Shown piece by piece: positions 18,641-26,503 of a stretch of 64,000 nt of DNA (the stretch's first letter is position 1; each line of letters begins with the position of its first letter). The stretch comes from Parabacteroides faecalis. Lineage in GTDB: Bacteria > Bacteroidota > Bacteroidia > Bacteroidales > Tannerellaceae. The DNA lies in assembly GCF_022809355.1 (NCBI RefSeq), contig NZ_JAKZMM010000003.1, positions 1 through 64,000 of the forward strand. The letters are read 5' to 3'. Under the pieces are notes generated by a model. That model searched no databases and was not told the origin of the DNA. It saw nothing but the letters and a program-made list of their open reading frames with translations. The translations under genes and the position numbers were made by a program.

Positions 18641-19102
18641 TTATTCTTTTGGATAGATAAACGGAGGTGTTTCTTCTCGCTGCTCTACCGGTAAAAAGGG
18701 AATAGTTGGGCGCATCAGATCCAGATATCGAAGGTCAATCGGACCGGGAACAACTTCGATCCGTACGCGTGTAACACCCGCTTTGATAAAGTCGAGGACT
18801 TCAGCTGCTGATTTCGAAACATCGATGATACGGCTTTTCCGTCGAGGGCCACGATCCATAATGGAGACGATGACGCTTTTCATGTTTTTCAGATTTGTTA
18901 CACGGACAAAAGTGCCGAAAGGTAATGTACGATGCGCCGCTACAAAATCATCGTTGTCGTGAACGTATCCGCTCGCTGCTTTTCGGCCATGAAATCGGTT
19001 GTGATAATAAGAAGCAAGACCTTCTTCCTGTCCATAAGAAAAATCTATATTTCCTATTATGAACAAGCCGAAAAGTAATGAGCGGATCACGAACTGAATC
19101 AT
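18641..19102 (-). CDS. RlpA-like septal ring/peptidoglycan-associated protein
   Basis: A 153-residue exported protein with a signal peptide (about 1-24) and one double-psi beta-barrel of the RlpA type: GLASYYHNRFHGRKAASG, AHRTLPFGTFVRVTNLKN and IMDRGPRRKSRIIDVSKSAAE. In other bacteria RlpA is a lytic transglycosylase acting on naked glycan strands at the septum. Here the SPOR domain is missing and the protein is short, so septal targeting is doubtful. It lies 15 bases after the TlpA-like gene and 26 bases before the patatin gene, all in one direction. Confidence 0.85.
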   Translation of the reverse strand: MIQFVIRSLLFGLFIIGNIDFSYGQEEGLASYYHNRFHGRKAASGYVHDNDDFVAAHRTLPFGTFVRVTNLKNMKSVIVSIMDRGPRRKSRIIDVSKSAAEVLDFIKAGVTRVRIEVVPGPIDLRYLDLMRPTIPFLPVEQREETPPFIYPKE

Positions 19103-19117
19103 TTGTCAGAGTTTCTA

Positions 19118-20107
19118 TTATTTCAGTATTTCTTCTAGCTTCTCTTGTAAAGCATCCTCTCGCAAGTCTTTAGCTATGATAATACCGTTCGGATCGATCA
19201 GGAAGTTGGCAGGAATACCACGTACAGCATATAAAGCAGGAACTTCCGAATCCCAGTATTTTAAGTCGGATACATGAGTCCATGTCAGCTGATCGTCTTG
19301 AATGCCTTTCATCCAACGTGCTTTATCTTTATCTAGTGAAACTCCCAGGATTGTAAAATTCTTATCTTTATACTTCTGATAAGCAGCAACTACATTGGGA
19401 TTTTCTTTCCGGCAAGGCGGACACCAGGATGCCCAAAAGTCGAGTAAAACATATTTCCCTTTGAAGTCAGCTAATGAGACATTGACTCCTGCTGTATCTG
19501 GAAGTGTAAAGTTGGGTGCCGGTTTTCCGATCTGTACGCTTTCAAGAGTCAGAATGATTTGATCCAAATCTTTAACGTAAGGACAAGAGGACAGAGTAGG
19601 GGATAATTTGGCACGAGTCGCTTTTAACTGTTCAAGTGGTAACTGATAAGTGAAGTATCGATACAGGAAAAAGGCTGCTACCGGAGAAGCTGGATTTTCA
19701 CTGACCAGCTTATCAATGTCATAACCTTCTTCTGTTACATCCTCTTGATTGTCGAGAAATAGCTGGTTAAGAGGAGAGTTCTCTATCTTTTCTATTTCAC
19801 CGTCTTCCGTATCCAGTGTAAGTTTTATGTTTTGGTTGTCTAAAAAGAATTGGGATGGATAACTCATATCTTCTGTCGCCAATCCATACAGTAAAGGCTG
19901 TTCAACTTTCCCTTGGAATGTAAATTTCCCGTTTACAATCTCAGCTGTATCAACATCAAAGAACATTTTGTTTCGAAATGACTTTAAATAGATTTTTCCT
20001 TCTTGTACACCTTCTACTTCACCTTCAATTTTGTATCCTTCCGGAGTAGATTGACAACTTACAAATAAAGCAGAAGCTAATAATGCTGCTAAACTGAATT
20101 TTTTCAT
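19118..20107 (-). CDS. TlpA-family thiol-disulfide reductase lipoprotein with DUF4369 domain
   Basis: A 329-residue lipoprotein (lipobox ALFVSC, Cys about 18) with an N-terminal beta-sandwich of the DUF4369 type (GEVEGVQEGKIYLKSFRNK) and a C-terminal AhpC/TSA thioredoxin domain (about 190-329) holding the redox motif WASWCPPCRKENP. Proteins of this design are common in Bacteroidales and reduce periplasmic disulfides or cytochrome c-type substrates; the partner is unknown. It is 22 bases after the EFR1 gene and 15 bases before the RlpA gene on the same strand. Confidence 0.9.
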   Translation of the reverse strand: MKKFSLAALLASALFVSCQSTPEGYKIEGEVEGVQEGKIYLKSFRNKMFFDVDTAEIVNGKFTFQGKVEQPLLYGLATEDMSYPSQFFLDNQNIKLTLDTEDGEIEKIENSPLNQLFLDNQEDVTEEGYDIDKLVSENPASPVAAFFLYRYFTYQLPLEQLKATRAKLSPTLSSCPYVKDLDQIILTLESVQIGKPAPNFTLPDTAGVNVSLADFKGKYVLLDFWASWCPPCRKENPNVVAAYQKYKDKNFTILGVSLDKDKARWMKGIQDDQLTWTHVSDLKYWDSEVPALYAVRGIPANFLIDPNGIIIAKDLREDALQEKLEEILK

Positions 20108-20129
20108 GCGATGTTATTTTCTTATATGA

Positions 20130-20915
20130 TTATACTTGTGTTGGATATACGTTTGGATTTTTATATCTTCCTTTGTGTTGGGTTATTTTTCCATATTCAA
20201 TGGAATGTTCCGGACAACGATGAATACATGCCAGGCATTGTACACATTGATCACTCCATTCAGGCTGCTTCATATTATTTAGGTGAATGTTGTTTTCCGG
20301 GCAGACTTTTACACAAAGTCCGCAAGAAATACATGTGTTTGTCACCCGAAAATGCGTTTTCCCCTTAATGAATTTACTGAAACCAGCATAGATTAATTTA
20401 GTTTTTAGCCAGGCGGCACTTCCCGGATGATACAACAAGGAAGTTTTCTTTCCGCTTTCAATCGCCTTTATGATCTCTTGTATTTGGTGAGGGGCTTTTT
20501 CTAATTTCTGTTTTTCTATTGCTGGTGAGTCAACATCAAAGCCTGGAAGAAGAATGTAACTGTTTGGCATGATTATAGAAAAACAATCATTCAGTATCCA
20601 TCCTTTTTGTCGCAATTCGTTTTGAATGACTTTGTCTGTTTGCCCACAATCATCACCGCATGTACAGATTGCATAAATAGGTTGATGATTATAACCGGCA
20701 AATTCCAGTTGTCGAATAAAAGACAACATGGATAAGGCTGGTCCCCATGAATGAACAGGGAAGACAAACAAGATCAAGGATGCGTTGGATATATCAAATT
20801 GATAAGACGCTTTCTTGACTGCTTCCGTAACAGAAATAAGCGGCAAATTGAAGTGATTGCTTAATAACTGAGCTGTCCAATAAGAATTACCTGTTGCTGA
20901 AAAATAGAATATCAT
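20130..20915 (-). CDS. EFR1-family flavodoxin-ferredoxin protein
   Basis: A 261-residue soluble electron carrier. The N-terminal flavodoxin domain begins MIFYFSATGNSYWTA (FMN phosphate loop), and the C-terminal part holds two 4Fe-4S clusters: CISCGLCVKVCP and CVQCLACIHRCP. This order defines EFR1-type ferredoxins. The electron partner is not known. It starts a run of - strand genes (EFR1, TlpA-like, RlpA, patatin) with short spacers and has a TATCTTTG promoter box 23 bases upstream. Confidence 0.88.
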   Translation of the reverse strand: MIFYFSATGNSYWTAQLLSNHFNLPLISVTEAVKKASYQFDISNASLILFVFPVHSWGPALSMLSFIRQLEFAGYNHQPIYAICTCGDDCGQTDKVIQNELRQKGWILNDCFSIIMPNSYILLPGFDVDSPAIEKQKLEKAPHQIQEIIKAIESGKKTSLLYHPGSAAWLKTKLIYAGFSKFIKGKTHFRVTNTCISCGLCVKVCPENNIHLNNMKQPEWSDQCVQCLACIHRCPEHSIEYGKITQHKGRYKNPNVYPTQV

Positions 20916-20937
20916 ATACGTGTAACCTTGTGTCCAA

Positions 20938-20945
20938 CAAAGATA
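20938..20945 (-). promoter_or_regulatory. -7 promoter box of the EFR1 gene
   Basis: The - strand reads TATCTTTG (TAnnTTTG) 23 bases before the start codon at 20915. Confidence 0.5.
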
Positions 20946-21010
20946 AATATAAAAATCGGTATCACAATAGATGTTGGGTTACAGCCTTGATTATTGAAAG
21001 ATATTCCTGA

Positions 21011-21060
21011 AAAATAAAAACCGGCAACTACTTTTTGTGAATGAAAAAATAGTCGCCGGC
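21011..21060 (-). terminator. Rho-independent terminator of the nucleotidyltransferase gene
   Basis: On the - strand GCCGGCGACTATTTTTT pairs with AAAAAGTAGTTGCCGG and is followed by TTTTTATTTTT, 33 bases after the stop codon at 21093. Confidence 0.85.
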
Positions 21061-21092
21061 AAGTAAATGTATTTAAATAAATGAATCTGTCA

Positions 21093-21995
21093 TTAGAATA
21101 GTTTTTCAGGATATTCTCCTGCATTGACTAATGCCTGGATTTTATCAACAACACCTTGGCGATCGGCAGCATAAGTTACACCAAACCATTTAGAAGTTGT
21201 ATCCAATACTTTGACTGTTGCCTTTCCTTTGGTAATTAACTCGTTTACCATAAGCGGAATGAAGTATTCACATTTCAGATTACTGATGTTTGCCTTCAGG
21301 AATTCAGCAAAATAATCTTCAGAGTATTTGAAATAATCAGGAGTGAAACCCCACATGTTCATAGAAACAGGAGTATTTTCTTCTAATACCACTTTTTCTC
21401 CGTTTTCGTCTTTGAATTGAATTTCTCCATCAATGCGTTCGATAGCTGTACGTTCAACAACGCCCGTTAAATAACCTTCGGCATTGGTTTCGCATACACC
21501 ACGAGCTACAGAACCACTTTCACTTAATGTGTTACCAACACGGTAACCCACCATGCAGTATTGGTTTTGTTTACCATCCATTTCTGAAAGCCACTTACCT
21601 AAAACAGCGAAGCTGTCACGTCCATAGAAGTCGTCTGCATTAATTACAGCAAATGGTTCTTTGATTACATCTTTACCCATCAAAACAGCATGATTGGTTC
21701 CCCAAGGTTTCTGTCTTCCTTCTGGGCAAGTAAATCCTGCAGGCAGGTCGTTCAAATCTTGAAATACCACTTCTACTGGAATATGATTTTCATATTTGGC
21801 TACAATCTTTTCACGGAAGTCTTGTTCGAATGATTTGCGGATGACAAAAACCAATTTGCCGAAACCACCACGGATGGCGTCGAAGATAGAATAGTCCATG
21901 ATTGTTTCTCCGTTAGGACCTAGTCCGTCCAACTGTTTCAAACCACCGTAACGGCTACCCATTCCGGCTGCTAATACAAATAATGTAGGTTTCAT
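21093..21995 (-). CDS. Sugar-phosphate nucleotidyltransferase
   Basis: A 300-residue GT-A fold nucleotidyltransferase. The signature LAAGMGSRYGGLKQLDGLGPNGE (residues 8-30) binds the nucleotide, and VINADDFYGRDS contains the metal-binding Asp pair. The end of the protein (TTSKWFGVTYAADR) resembles NDP-sugar pyrophosphorylases that act on hexosamine 1-phosphates. The sugar and nucleotide cannot be told from sequence alone. It is a single-gene unit with its own promoter box (22035-22042) and terminator. Confidence 0.85.
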   Translation of the reverse strand: MKPTLFVLAAGMGSRYGGLKQLDGLGPNGETIMDYSIFDAIRGGFGKLVFVIRKSFEQDFREKIVAKYENHIPVEVVFQDLNDLPAGFTCPEGRQKPWGTNHAVLMGKDVIKEPFAVINADDFYGRDSFAVLGKWLSEMDGKQNQYCMVGYRVGNTLSESGSVARGVCETNAEGYLTGVVERTAIERIDGEIQFKDENGEKVVLEENTPVSMNMWGFTPDYFKYSEDYFAEFLKANISNLKCEYFIPLMVNELITKGKATVKVLDTTSKWFGVTYAADRQGVVDKIQALVNAGEYPEKLF

Positions 21996-22034
21996 GTGTA
22001 CTTAATTTAAAATTGTGTTATTTATATTATAGGA

Positions 22035-22042
22035 CAAAGGTA
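22035..22042 (-). promoter_or_regulatory. -7 promoter box of the nucleotidyltransferase gene
   Basis: The - strand reads TACCTTTG (TAnnTTTG) about 40 bases before the start codon at 21995. Confidence 0.5.
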
Positions 22043-22191
22043 ATTGAATTTTAAAGACGGATATAGGAAAAATGAAGAAATTTTGTGCTTGACTACTTGG
22101 TTTGTTTTTAAGAGCTTGCTTCTGCTCTGTAACTTATTCCACGTATAATCTGCTGTCAATGATTTATTCTTTCTTCCGATTTATATTCGCC

Positions 22192-22845
22192 TTATTCTTT
22201 AATTCCGAATGCAAGGTCGCCTGCGTCGCCTAAACCTGGTACGATGTAGGAATGCTCATCTAACTGATCGTCGATGGCTGCGACCCAAACAGTTGTTTTT
22301 TCGGCAGGCATCTTTTCCTTTATATAATGGATCGCTTGTTTGCTGGCAATAATAGAGGCTACATGAATATGTTCTGGTTCGCCTTTTGTGAGAAGAGCCT
22401 GAAAGGCCAGTTCCATGGAGCTTCCAGTGGCTAACATGGGATCTGTAATGATCAATGTTTTCCCATTAAGTCGGGGAGATGCTATATATTCAATGTGAAT
22501 GTCAAAATTCAAGCGATCTTTGTATTTTCGATAAGCCGATACAAAAGCATTTTCGGCATGATCGAAATAATTCAGAAATCCTTGGTGAAAAGGAAGGCCA
22601 GCTCGCAGAATAGTACTGATCACAACTTGTGAGCAAGGTACCATTAAAGAAGCTCGTCCTAATGGTGTCTGGACATTTTTGTTCTCATAAGAGATTTGCT
22701 TGCTGATTTCGTATGAAAGAATTTCTCCGATCCGTTCAATGTTTCTACGGAATCGTAAACTGTCAGTCTGAATAGTGACGTCCCGAAGTTCGGCAACGAA
22801 CTGATTTAAGATAGAATTGGTTGCTCCCAAGTTGATTATTTCCAT
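22192..22845 (-). CDS. upp: Uracil phosphoribosyltransferase
   Basis: A 217-residue salvage enzyme that makes UMP from uracil and PRPP. It has the PRPP loop LIITDPMLATGSSM and the uracil-binding end YIVPGLGDAGDLAFG. I place the start at 22845 (MEIINLG); the frame stays open 42 codons further upstream, but that part lies across the presumed promoter and ICE junction and has no family similarity. The -7 box (TATCTTTG on the - strand, 22864-22871) overlaps the presumed attachment core, so insertion has replaced everything upstream of the upp -7 box with ICE DNA. Confidence 0.93.
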   Translation of the reverse strand: MEIINLGATNSILNQFVAELRDVTIQTDSLRFRRNIERIGEILSYEISKQISYENKNVQTPLGRASLMVPCSQVVISTILRAGLPFHQGFLNYFDHAENAFVSAYRKYKDRLNFDIHIEYIASPRLNGKTLIITDPMLATGSSMELAFQALLTKGEPEHIHVASIIASKQAIHYIKEKMPAEKTTVWVAAIDDQLDEHSYIVPGLGDAGDLAFGIKE

Positions 22846-22862
22846 GCTGTTCTGTTTTTTCT

Positions 22863-22872
22863 GCAAAGATAC
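22863..22872 (-). other. Presumed attachment core (IntDOT type) overlapping the upp promoter
   Basis: The - strand reads GTATCTTTGC, a perfect match to the GTANNTTTGC core reported for CTnDOT integration. It lies 18 bases upstream of the upp ATG and 365 bases from the integrase start, and contains the upp -7 box. The other junction is outside the window, so this remains a candidate. Confidence 0.45.
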
Positions 22873-23236
22873 AACAAAAAACTGAGAATGAGGGCAGAAT
22901 GATGAAAAATCTGTGAGAATGAGCGGATTAATTGATTTAGTTGGATTCTCTGTGCAGACAACAGATGCCACAGAAAAGTCAGTTGAAGCAAGAGTTTCGT
23001 TACTATCCCGTTACTCTTTTCGCTGGCGAGGAGGTCTGAAAAGCCCGTGAGGAAATGGCTGTAAACTATCGAAATACAGCGTTTCGGGAGGCAAAATTAG
23101 GGTAATATCTGATGTTGCCTGCGGGAAAAGGACAAAAAAGACGTGAAGCGGATGTGATTGCGCCGATGTGCTGCGGTTTGCTTACAGCCTTTCAGCTCTA
23201 CATGGAATAATTTTGCAAACAAAAACAATGTAGAGT
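22873..23236. other. ICE end region between attachment core and int
   Basis: No gene is seen in these 364 bases. The stretch contains two close copies of GTTACT (22999-23004 and 23010-23015, 11 bases apart), which are candidates for integrase arm-type binding sites, and the int -7 box TAATTTTG (23208-23215) 22 bases before the int ATG. Confidence 0.5.
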
Positions 23237-24472
23237 ATGAGCAGAAGCACTTTCAGGGTGTTGTTCTACCTCAAGCGCAACGCGCCGAAAAAGAACGGAA
23301 TGATTCCCGTGATGTGCCGCATCACGGTGAACGGGAAGGTATCACAGTTCAGCAGCAAGCTGGACGTGGAGGAGAAAATGTGGAACGTGGAACTGGGCAA
23401 ACTGACGGGTCGTAGCCTCGTGGCACAGGAGGGCAACCGTATGCTGGACAAGATACGGCTTGGCATCAACAAGGCGTATCAGGAAGTGTGCGACACCGAC
23501 GGATATGTCACGGCTGAGAAGGTGCGCAACGCCTACCTGGGTCTGGGACAGAACCACAAGACCCTGCTTGCCGTGTTCAAGCAGCACAACGAGGACTATG
23601 CCAAACAGGTCGGCAAGATGAAGAGCGAGCGCAGCTACTGGAAATACTGCGTGGTGTACAACCACTTGTCGGAGTTCATCAAGCAACGCTACAAGATGAG
23701 TGACATCGCCCTACGTGAGCTGACACCCGCCTTCATCACCGACTTCGAGCTGTTCCTCCGCACGGAGAAGAACCACTGCACCAACACCGTATGGTCGTAC
23801 ATGATGCCCTTCCGCAGCATCATCTTCACCGCCATCAACAACGGCTGGCTGGCGCGTGACCCCTTTTATGCCTACCACATCACGAAGGAAGAGACCAAGC
23901 GCGGCTTCCTGACCAAGGAAGAGATTACGGCACTCATCAACGGCACGTTCAAGAAGAAAAGCTTTGAGCTTATCAGAGACCTCTTCATCTTCTGCTGCTT
24001 CACGGGACTGAGCTGGCGGGACATGTACAACCTGACGGAGGAGAACCTACAGACCTCCTTCGACGGGCATCTGTGGATAAAGACCAACCGCCAGAAGACA
24101 GGCGTGGAATCGAACATCCGCCTGCTTGACGTTCCCAAGCATATCATTGAGAAGTACAGCGGCATGGCTGAGGGCGGACGGCTGTTGCCCGTCCCCTGCT
24201 ATCCCCATTGCCGATACGGCATTAAGGCCGTCGCCAAGCAATGCGGTATCAACAAGAACGTGACCTGGCACCAGAGCCGTCACTCGTATGCCACCACCAT
24301 CTGCCTCTCCAACGGCGTGCCGATTGAGACCCTGTCGAAGATGATGGGACACACCAGCATCCGCAGCACGCAGATCTATGCGAAGATTACCGCTGAGAAG
24401 GTAAGCAACGACATGGAGCGTCTGTCCAAGCAGATAGAATCCATGGAACAGTTCATTTGTCAGACCATCTAA
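23237..24472 (+). CDS. int: Tyrosine recombinase IntDOT-type integrase
   Basis: A 411-residue tyrosine recombinase that integrates and excises the element. The catalytic set matches IntDOT numbering exactly: Ser259 in FTGLSWRD in place of the usual first Arg, Arg285 and Lys287 in KTNRQKT, His345 and Arg348 in WHQSRHS, His372 in MGHTS and nucleophile Tyr381 in TQIYAKI. The N-terminal arm-binding domain (about 1-100) and SAM-like core-binding domain (about 105-210) are present. The Ser259 replacement is known from IntDOT, which tolerates non-identical crossover regions. orf2 starts 11 bases after its stop. Confidence 0.95.
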   Translation: MSRSTFRVLFYLKRNAPKKNGMIPVMCRITVNGKVSQFSSKLDVEEKMWNVELGKLTGRSLVAQEGNRMLDKIRLGINKAYQEVCDTDGYVTAEKVRNAYLGLGQNHKTLLAVFKQHNEDYAKQVGKMKSERSYWKYCVVYNHLSEFIKQRYKMSDIALRELTPAFITDFELFLRTEKNHCTNTVWSYMMPFRSIIFTAINNGWLARDPFYAYHITKEETKRGFLTKEEITALINGTFKKKSFELIRDLFIFCCFTGLSWRDMYNLTEENLQTSFDGHLWIKTNRQKTGVESNIRLLDVPKHIIEKYSGMAEGGRLLPVPCYPHCRYGIKAVAKQCGINKNVTWHQSRHSYATTICLSNGVPIETLSKMMGHTSIRSTQIYAKITAEKVSNDMERLSKQIESMEQFICQTI

Positions 24473-24483
24473 CACGGAACGCC

Positions 24484-24858
24484 ATGAGAAGAATCATCAG
24501 AATAGACGAGCACGGAAGCGTACGCATGGAAGGCAACCCGCAGGAAGAGGTGTGGATGACCCTTATGGAGATAGCCGACCTGTTCAACCTCCCTGCCGCC
24601 ACCATAGGCAGGGAGATAAGGCGCATCCGCAAGACAGGCGTGTTGGTGGACTATGAGGTATGCAAGTATATCCGCATGGCGGGCGGCTGTTCCGTGGACA
24701 TCTACCATTGGGACATCATCGTCGCCTTGTCCTATCGGATAAACACCTTCTATGCACATGCCTTCCGGAAATGGCTGAAAGAGACAGCTACAAGAAAAAA
24801 GGAAAGAGAGGCACAACAAGCCATCATCATTCCCCTTTGGACTTTCGGCAATAACTGA
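24484..24858 (+). CDS. CTnDOT orf2-like protein, RhuM-type DNA-binding fold
   Basis: A 124-residue protein directly behind int. The stretch EVWMTLMEIADLFNLPAATIGREIRRI resembles the N-terminal helix-turn-helix of RhuM-like proteins (pattern: W-L-T-x3-IA-x-LF), followed by VDIYHWDIIVALSYRI, also typical of that fold. It occupies the orf2 position of CTnDOT, whose function is not known. I use the ATG at 24484 because the frame's earlier ATG at 24457 would overlap the end of int. A strong terminator follows. Confidence 0.7.
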   Translation: MRRIIRIDEHGSVRMEGNPQEEVWMTLMEIADLFNLPAATIGREIRRIRKTGVLVDYEVCKYIRMAGGCSVDIYHWDIIVALSYRINTFYAHAFRKWLKETATRKKEREAQQAIIIPLWTFGNN

Positions 24859-24883
24859 AAGACCGGACAGACATAACAAAACG

Positions 24884-24935
24884 AAAAGACGGACGGACCA
24901 TCCCATTCAACAGGGTTGCCCGTCCGTCTTTTTTT
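24884..24935 (+). terminator. Terminator of int-orf2, convergent region
   Basis: AAAGACGGACGG pairs with CCGTCCGTCTTT and is followed by a T run. It separates int-orf2 from the convergent - strand HTH genes and may act in both directions. Confidence 0.85.
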
Positions 24936-24950
24936 CGTCCCTATACATGA

Positions 24951-25247
24951 CTATACATCCGCCTTGCGGTAGTTCGTTTCCAGCAGTCGCTGTATGTCAT
25001 ACTCCCGGTAGAGTGCCTTGCCGCCCAGCAGGATGAACGGCAGCACACGGCTGTTGCGCAGGTTCTGCAAGGTGCGGCGGCTCACCTTCAAGACCTCCGA
25101 CACCTCCCTGTCCGTCAGGTAACGGTCACCGTTGAGCGGAGGCGTGTACTCCTGCATGAAACGGTTAATCCTGCGATGGCTGTTTTTCAGCGAGAGAAGC
25201 ATGTCCGCCACCTGTTCCTGCTCCAGCGTGAGGATTTCCTGCTTCAT
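24951..25247 (-). CDS. Helix-turn-helix protein, MerR/excisionase-like
   Basis: A 98-residue basic protein with a winged HTH of the excisionase (HTH_17) type: YLTDREVSEVLKVSRRTLQNLRNSRVLPF (about 43-71) followed by ALYREYDIQRLLE as the wing and last helix. The N-terminal 40 residues are helical. Its ATG overlaps the stop of the next gene (25244), so both are made from one transcript. Such small proteins bend att or operator DNA. Whether this one works in excision or as a regulator of the divergent xis2c operon is open. Confidence 0.75.
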   Translation of the reverse strand: MKQEILTLEQEQVADMLLSLKNSHRRINRFMQEYTPPLNGDRYLTDREVSEVLKVSRRTLQNLRNSRVLPFILLGGKALYREYDIQRLLETNYRKADV

Positions 25248-25528
25248 AGGCAGCCCTCCTTTCCGCCTACAACGAGACTTGCCACGTCCTCCCTGCGGTA
25301 ATAGAACTTCTTACCTATCTGCGAGCAGGCAATCAAGCCCTTGTCGCGCATCATCTGCAAGGTCCTCGGACTGAGGCGCAGCAGTCGGCACACCTCCTCG
25401 TTGTCCATCCACTTCGCCATACGGCGGTCTCTTTCACGACCGCACAGGCGGTTCACTTTCTCCGTCAGCGACGAGACATCCGCCATCAGTGCCTCGAACG
25501 CCTTTTTTTCAATGATTACTACTTCCAT
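25244..25528 (-). CDS. Helix-turn-helix protein, MerR/excisionase-like
   Basis: A 94-residue protein with the same fold as its neighbour and as Xis2c: an N-terminal helix (MEVVIIEKKAFEALMADVSSL) that closely parallels the start of Xis2c, then KWMDNEEVCRLLRLSPRTLQMM and the wing KFYYRREDVASLV. The start at 25528 is preferred, because the longer frame would run across its own promoter box (25558-25565). It is divergent from xis2c across about 213 bases that hold both promoters, so regulation in common is likely. Confidence 0.75.
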   Translation of the reverse strand: MEVVIIEKKAFEALMADVSSLTEKVNRLCGRERDRRMAKWMDNEEVCRLLRLSPRTLQMMRDKGLIACSQIGKKFYYRREDVASLVVGGKEGCL

Positions 25529-25557
25529 GATTCTGAGTGTTGCTGTGATTGTCGGTG

Positions 25558-25565
25558 CAAAGTTA
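25558..25565 (-). promoter_or_regulatory. -7 box of the divergent HTH gene pair
   Basis: The - strand reads TAACTTTG (TAnnTTTG) 30 bases upstream of the ATG at 25528. No -33 TTTG is visible. Confidence 0.55.
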
Positions 25566-25660
25566 CGCCGCAACGCCTCAAAGCCGTTCATTTCCAGCGC
25601 AGGTGGCAGCATCTGGAACAGACAAATGCGCCATCCGAAGCCAATCGCAAGAAAATCTTC

Positions 25661-25712
25661 TATGAGTCATATATGAGTCATAAGCCCGCCTTTTCCATAC
25701 CCTGTAATTTTG
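25661..25712 (+). promoter_or_regulatory. xis2c promoter with candidate RteC operator
   Basis: The -7 box TAATTTTG lies at 25705-25712 and there is no TTTG at -33, as expected for an activator-dependent promoter. Two copies of TATGAGTCAT start at 25661 and 25672, exactly 11 bp apart (one helix turn), about 40-60 bases upstream of the expected transcription start. In CTnDOT, RteC activates this promoter from a site in that region. The assignment of this repeat to RteC is inference. Confidence 0.5.
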
Positions 25713-25741
25713 CAGCAGAAACAAGAAAAACAGTATTGATT

Positions 25742-26101
25742 ATGAACGTAATAATGATAGAAAGTGCCGCCTTTCAGGAACTGGTCGGGCACATTGAGAA
25801 GATAGCGGAGCACATCCGCAAGTATGAGGACAGACAGCCTGTACAGCCGCAGGAACGGTGGCTGACCAGCAAGGAAGTGACCACCCTGCTCGGCATCAGC
25901 CTGCGCACCCTGCAACGCTACCGAGACGAGGGGCGCATACCCTTCTCGCTGATGGGACACACCTGCCGCTACCGCCTCACGGACGTGGAGCGCATGATGA
26001 ACGGCTGTTCCATGAGCGGCAATACGGAACGCATCGGGGAACTGCACAGGCAATATATGGTAAGGATAGGAAAAGGAAGAAGCATAGACAAACAGACATA
26101 A
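25742..26101 (+). CDS. xis2c: Excision protein Xis2c
   Basis: A 119-residue small basic DNA-binding protein with a MerR/excisionase HTH (WLTSKEVTTLLGISLRTLQRYRDEGRIPF, about 42-70). In CTnDOT Xis2c and Xis2d are recombination directionality factors needed with IntDOT and Exc for excision, and they also activate the tra promoter. The start at 25742 (MNVIMIE) lies 30 bases after the -7 box; the frame's earlier ATG would begin inside the promoter. xis2d follows 13 bases later. Confidence 0.88.
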   Translation: MNVIMIESAAFQELVGHIEKIAEHIRKYEDRQPVQPQERWLTSKEVTTLLGISLRTLQRYRDEGRIPFSLMGHTCRYRLTDVERMMNGCSMSGNTERIGELHRQYMVRIGKGRSIDKQT

Positions 26102-26114
26102 AACGACACAGGAT

Positions 26115-26471
26115 ATGGATACATACAAGATAGAACGGCTGCTCCACCTCCTCATGGAGCGACTCGACAGACAAGAGAAAATGATTGGCGACTTGATTTT
26201 CCGCAGCCAGCGGCAGATGGCGTGTCAGGAGGAGGACACGGAACGCAAGATATACAACGGCGAGCGGCTTTACGACAATCAGGACCTCTGCCTGATGTTG
26301 CAGGTGAGTAAGAGGTCACTGCAACGCTACCGCACACTGGGCATCCTGCCCTACCTCATGCTCCGTCAGAAGACCTACTACAAGGAGTCGGACGTGGAGA
26401 GGTTCCTTGCGGAGCATATCGACTGTTTCCAGAAAGAGAAGATGGCGGACTACAAGGCCCGCATCCGATAA
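26115..26471 (+). CDS. xis2d: Excision protein Xis2d
   Basis: A 118-residue protein with an N-terminal helical stretch (IERLLHLLMERLDRQEKMIG) and an excisionase-type HTH (LYDNQDLCLMLQVSKRSLQRYRTLG, about 53-77, then KTYYKESDVERFL). It is the second gene of the excision operon xis2c-xis2d-orf3-exc and corresponds in place and fold to CTnDOT Xis2d, which binds attR and the tra promoter region. orf3 starts 32 bases after its stop. Confidence 0.88.
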   Translation: MDTYKIERLLHLLMERLDRQEKMIGDLIFRSQRQMACQEEDTERKIYNGERLYDNQDLCLMLQVSKRSLQRYRTLGILPYLMLRQKTYYKESDVERFLAEHIDCFQKEKMADYKARIR

Positions 26472-26503
26472 CAATCAATGTTTCACAATTAAAGTCAATC
26501 AAG

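Noticed and set aside
22846-22971. 42-codon N-terminal extension of upp
   Set aside because: It runs through the promoter box and the presumed ICE junction; known uracil phosphoribosyltransferases start at the later Met.
25704-25713. GTANNTTTGC matches inside the ICE (25704, 25557 on the - strand, 43636) as further attachment sites
   Set aside because: They lie at normal distance before genes and are better explained as -7 promoter boxes.
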